A DNA stretch of 64,000 nucleotides from Phallusia fumigata (lineage: Eukaryota; Chordata; Ascidiacea; Phlebobranchia; Ascidiidae). Shown here in pieces: positions 58,769-64,000 of the stretch. The stretch is taken from NCBI GenBank assembly GCA_008931825.1, contig QXVZ01018776.1:27105-91104 (forward strand). The letters run 5' to 3'. The translations under genes and the position numbers were made by a program. Positions within the stretch are counted from its first letter, which is position 1; each line of letters begins with the position of its first letter. The notes beneath the pieces are model-generated. The model ran no database searches. It saw only the letters and a list, made by a program, of their open reading frames with translations, and was not told where the DNA came from.

Positions 58769-61700
58769 TTGCATACGTTTAAATGTATCTGAGCATTTAA
58801 TTTATAAACGATTTACGTGTAACCTATGGAGCCTTTTTCGGAAAAATAATTCTTGCTCTTTGCAGCAGTTCAGACGACTCAATGCATACATGGATATCTA
58901 CATGTGGCAAACCGACAAGCCAAACAAACTCAGTTGCCCCCGGAAACACGTGATGCAATATGATTCAGGGTGTGTGCGACACATGTTACAAACCGCGCAT
59001 GCTGTCAACACGCTTTTGACGGCGTAAACAAGGGCTACACTGCAATAAGGCTTTTTTGTGGTAGATAGGCTTTATCACTGTATATTTATCGTTAGGTTTC
59101 CACTGAGCAAATATCGAAAGTAACATTGAGGTCTCTTAAGATGCGGGAAATAACTATTGCATTTATAATGTCATTTGCAAATGTATTGATATCACTTGAC
59201 AGATTTAACTTCAAAGTTGCGCAGCTATCTCCGGCTTGTTGATTGTTTTAGTGGTATTGCTTCGCTATGATTTCCTTCAACAAGCGATATAAGCTTAAGT
59301 CAAGTACAAGATTAGATATTCCAGGTTTTGTTATTGTTTTCTTGCGCCGTAGAAGAGAACAAAGAACACATATAGAGGTATATATTTACAGCTAAAATCT
59401 TATACATCAGTTAGTAAATGGTTCATTGAGGCTGTAGACAAAGTTTTAAGCATAGAATCTAAAACATGCGCGAAATCTAATTTGACAGCGCAAAGGCTCG
59501 GGATTTTATCAGAATTCGACAGCTTAAAGCGCCGAAAATTAAACGGATCGGATGCTGTAAAATAAAAGTACTCTGCAGTAACATAAAAATTAAACATTTT
59601 AAAGTATCACAAAAGCCCTTTTCAAATCATTTTCTGTTTGTTTGAAAAAGAGATGTCGTACAGTTATTGGCTTCGGTCCCGAATTTAGTAATTACAGTGA
59701 GGTAAGACTTGTGTTTGAAATGTTTCCTCTGATACACAACAAAGTAAAAACAATATATTCACAACTGCAACCACAACAACACTTATGCATTTTCAAGCGA
59801 TATACGTCAGATATTATGCAGCTGCGTGTACGAAAACTTAAATGTTTGGTGTTTCCTACATTGCTTTCGAGGTAAACTTTCTTAACCACCAGCACGCGGT
59901 CATCTTGTGCGTTAAATTAACCACGCCAACTTTTTTTTGATTTGTTTGAACGCAGGCGTATATTATCAATTAGAACTCGTCGTAAAATTTCCCACAACGA
60001 AATTTGCATTTGCAAAACCAACGGAGTCAATCGTGACTTAATCCACGTTCCCTGGACCCAGCGCATTGTCTTTTGCGTCATTTTGCGAAGTTCCNTTGCA
60101 TACGTTTAAATGTATCTGAGCATTTAATTTATAAACGATTTACGTGTAACCTATGGAGCCTTTTTCGGAAAAATAATTCTTGCTCTTTGCAGCAGTTCAG
60201 ACGACTCAATGCATACATGGATATCTACATGTGGCAAACCGACAAGCCAAACAAACTCAGTTGTCCCCGGAAACACGTGATGCAATATGATTCAGGGTGT
60301 GTGCGACACATGTTACAAACCGCGCATGCTGTCAACACGCTTTTGACGGCGTAAACAAGGGCTACACTGCAATAAGGCTTTTTTGTGGTAGATAGGCTTT
60401 ATCACTGTATATTTATCGTTAGGTTTCCACTGAGCAAATATCGAAAGTAACATTGAGGTCTCTTAAGATGCGGGAAATAACTATTGCATTCATAATGTCA
60501 TTTGTAAATGTATTGATGTTGCTTGATAGGTTTAACTTCAAAGTTGCGCAGCTATCTCCGGCTTGTTGATTGTCTTAGTGGTATTGCTTCGCTATGATTT
60601 CCTTCAACAAGCGATATAAGCTTGAGTCAAGTACAAGATTAGATATTCCAGGTTTTGTTATTGTTTTCTTGCGCCGTAGAAGAGAACAAAGAACACATAT
60701 AGAGGTATATATTTACAGCTAAAATCTTATACATCAGTTAGTAAATGGTTCATTGAGGCTGTAGACAAAGTTTTAAGCATAGAATCTAAAACATGCGCGA
60801 AATCTAATTTGACAGCGCAAAGGCTCGGGATTTTATCAGAATTCGACAGCTTAAAGCGCCGAAAATTAAACAGATCGGATGCTGTAAAAGAAAAGTACTC
60901 TGCGGTAATAAAAAATTTAACATTTTAAAGTATCACAAAAGCCCTTTTCAAATCATTTTCTGTTTGTTTGAAAAAGAGATGTCGTACAGTTATCGGCTTC
61001 GATCACGAATTTAGTAATTACAGTGACGTAAGACTTGTGTTTGAAATGTTTCCTCTGATACACTACAAAGTAAAAACAATATATTCACAACTGCAACCGC
61101 AACAACACTTATGCATTTTCAAGCGATATACGTCAGATATTATGCAGCTGCGTGTACGAAAACTTAAATGTTTGGTGTTTCCTACTTTGCTTTCGAGGTA
61201 AACTTTCTTAACTACCAGCACGCGGTCATATTGTGCGTTAAATTAACCACGCCAACTTTTTTTGATTTGTTTGAACGCAGGCGTATATGATCAATTAGAA
61301 CTCGTCGTAAAATTTTCCACAACGAAATTTGCATTTGCAAAACCAACGGAGTCAATCGTGACTTAATCCACGTTCCCTGGACCCAGCGCATTGTCTTTTG
61401 CGTCATTTTGCAAAGTTCCAGGAAATATTCAAATCTCCGTGACCATAAATGGGTGATAGGTATTTCGTGAGCTATACTTTGACCTAAAACTCACCCAGGT
61501 TCTCCTTTAAGCTTAGGATCAAGCGGTGGCATAGAAACCACCCGACAACGGCAAAACAGACCATTTTAACGTAGGCGAGTTTCGCTTTGGGCGTTTAGTT
61601 ACGTAATAATTACTGGTCAGTGCGTCACCTTCTGGTTTACGCCACTTGGCTGATCTTGACTTCAGTCAGAACCACAATACACCCTTTTGATCTGAAGCAT

Positions 61701-64000
61701 AAAAGACAACAAGTAAAGTTTTTCGCCAATGCTTTTCTTTCCTACATTCCCTACCGCTTCAGCAAACCAGTGTCAGGAAGTTGTGACTGAAGTCACGTTC
61801 CAGGAACTATTGTCGTTGTGTGTTACGTCAACTGGCAACTCTCTTGGAAATTGGCAAAACTCTGTAGCCATACATGGCGTCTTAGGTGTTTCGCAACCTG
61901 CGTCAACCAAAAACTCACTTTGGTTCCCTACTAAGTTCAAAGTAAATCAATGAAACGAAGATCACCAGACCAGGGCAAAAGCGGGTCAATCCTTACCACG
62001 AGTTTCGCCAGAGACGTTTAGTTACGCAATGTTCATTTGATAAACGCGTCACCTTGACGTTCACGCCGTTCAATCGATCTAGACTCAATTCACAACTGCA
62101 ATTCAGTGATCCCGCTAACCAACGTACAGAGGAAAGCCCGCGCGTTCCAGCAGCCACTACCTGTGACGTCATCCACGGTGGCGCGACGTTATTCAATGCG
62201 TCGGGATGTGACGAAACGCGAACGCCGACTCGTTGTGGTGCCTTTGTTTGTTGTTGGTATTTTCGATAGCGTTTCGGTTTAAATCGCCAATTAGTAAGTG
62301 AGCTTATTACAGTTGCGCTGGCTGCGTAGGCGCGCACTGCGATTGCCGCAGGGCTGACATTGCGTTTGTTGTAGGGTCGCGGTTTTGTTTCGTTTGATCA
62401 AGTTAATTGCTGGCGATTGTTTACAGNTTGCATTTATAATGTCATTTGCAAATGTATTGATATCACTTGACAGATTTAACTTCAAAGTTGCGCAGCTATC
62501 TCCGGCTTGTTGATTGTTTTAGTGGTATTGCTTCGCTATGATTTCCTTCAACAAGCGATATAAGCTTAAGTCAAGTACAAGATTAGATATTCCAGGTTTT
62601 GTTATTGTTTTCTTGCGCCGTAGAAGAGAACAAAGAACACATATAGAGGTATATATTTACAGCTAAAATCTTATACATCAGTTAGTAAATGGTTCATTGA
62701 GGCTGTAGACAAAGTTTTAAGCATAGAATCTAAAACATGCGCGGAATCTAATTTGACAGCGCAAAGGCTCGGGATTTTATCAGAATTCGACAGCTTAAAG
62801 CGCCGAAAATTAAACGGATCGGATGCTGTAAAATAAAAGTACTCTGCAGTAACATAAAAATTAAACATTTTAAAGTATCACAAAAGCCCTTTTCAAATCA
62901 TTTTCTGTTTGTTTGAAAAAGAGATGTCGTACAGTTATTGGCTTCGGTCCCGAATTTAGTAATTACAGTGAGGTAAGACTTGTGTTTGAAATGTTTCCTC
63001 TGATACACAACAAAGTAAAAACAATATATTCACAACTGCAACCACAACAACACTTATGCATTTTCAAGCGATATACGTCAGATATTATGCAGCTGCGTGT
63101 ACGAAAACTTAAATGTTTGGTGTTTCCTACATTGCTTTCGAGGTAAACTTTCTTAACCACCAGCACGCGGTCATCTTGTGCGTTAAATTAACCACGCCAA
63201 CTTTTTTTTGATTTGTTTGAACGCAGGCGTATATTATCAATTAGAACTCGTCGTAAAATTTCCCACAACGAAATTTGCATTTGCAAAACCAACGGAGTCA
63301 ATCGTGACTTAATCCACGTTCCCTGGACCCAGCGCATTGTCTTTTGCGTCATTTTGCGAAGTTCCAGGAAATATTCAAATCTCTGTGACCATAAATGGAG
63401 TAATAGGTATTTCGTGAGCTATACTTTGACCTGAAACTCACCCAGGTTCTCCTTTAAGCTTAGGATCAAGCGGTGGCATAGAAACCACCCGACAACGGCA
63501 AAACAGACCATTTTAGCGTAGGCGAGTTTCGCTTTGGGCGTTTAGTTACGTAATAATTACTGGTCGGTGCGTCACCTTCTGATTTACGCCACTCGGCTGA
63601 TCTTGACTTCTGTCAGAACCACAATACACCCTTTTGATCTGAAGAATAAAACATGCCCGCAGCATTACAACCAGTAAAGTTTTTCGCCAATGCTTTTCTT
63701 TCCTACATTCCCTACCGCTTCAGCAAACCAGTGTCAGGAAGTTGTGACTGAAGTCACGTTCCAGGAACTATTGTCGTTGTGTGTTACGTCAATTGGCAAC
63801 TCTCTTGGAAATTGGCAAAACTCTGTAGCCATACATGGCGTCTTAGGTGTTTCGCAACCTGCGTCAACCAAAAACTCACTTTGGTTCCCTACTAAGTTCA
63901 AAGTAAATCAATGAAACGAAGATCACCAGACCAGGGCAAAAGCGGGTCAATCCTTACCACGAGTTTCGCCAGAGACGTTTAGTTACGCAATGTTCATTTG
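58769..64000. repeat. Triple allelic contig stack around N at 60095 and 62427
   Basis: 58769-60094 matches 60096-61419; 59157-60094 matches 60484-61419 and 62428-63365; 61420-62040 matches 63366-64000. The first and third contigs are nearly identical and the middle one differs by several percent, so 60096-62426 is the other allele inserted between two pieces of one haplotype. No gene recognised in it. Confidence 0.88.

Noticed and set aside
59642-59875. 77-codon frame repeated in three contigs
   Set aside because: Alleles differ by four residue-changing and three silent substitutions, no ATG starts the frame, and the following open stretch has a stop in one allele. Repetition is due to contig overlap.

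Overview
The window is eukaryotic, intron-rich and AT-rich, and carries one gene that can be assigned with confidence: a bicoid-class (K50) Pitx homeobox gene on the + strand, spread over about 17 kb (3.1-20.3 kb). The homeodomain, the C-terminal OAR motif, two alternative first coding exons and small introns point to an ascidian of the genus Ciona. Overlapping contig ends differ by a few percent, as expected for two very divergent alleles in one animal, which suggests C. savignyi; the species call is inference.

Layout. 1-3.1 kb: upstream non-coding DNA. 3103-3739: alternative first coding exon 1A (Gln/Ser-rich). 3.7-12.2 kb: intron of the long transcript and upstream region of the second promoter, with a TATA-plus-donor candidate at 9.04 kb and an octamer/homeodomain-site island at 11.2-11.4 kb. 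12231-12837: alternative first coding exon 1B (Ala/Tyr/Ser-rich) with its own TATA box. 15.9-18.4 kb: homeobox exons 2 and 3, present three and two times because overlapping allelic contigs were placed in series. 18801-19298: last coding exon (homeodomain recognition helix to OAR), followed by a roughly 1 kb 3' UTR with a conserved CRE-type inverted repeat. Both first exons end one base into a codon and can join exon 2 in frame, giving two proteins of about 477 and 467 residues that differ only in the N-terminal domain.

From 20.5 kb to the end I find no gene I can name. Several short stretches with good splice sites and open frames (23.7-28.2, 41.0, 46.2 and 49.8 kb) are recorded as low-confidence candidate exons. 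The rest is AT-rich non-coding DNA with scattered GC-richer islands (26.3-26.8, 29.1-29.3, 38.5-38.7, 41.6-42.4, 43.2-43.8, 47.1-48.3, 50.6-51.3, 52.0-53.1 and 54.0-56.1 kb) that may be regulatory. It also holds a tRNA-derived SINE at 57.7 kb, a foldback element at 28.6 kb and a smaller inverted-repeat element at 32.9 kb.

Twelve single-N junctions (16205, 17314, 18385, 20478, 39199, 41116, 44977, 46454, 53764, 55280, 60095, 62427) mark contig joins. Eleven are flanked by repeated sequence from unmerged allelic ends. These duplications are assembly structure, not biology, but they allow allele-to-allele comparison: it supports the Pitx exons as coding and argues against most other open frames.
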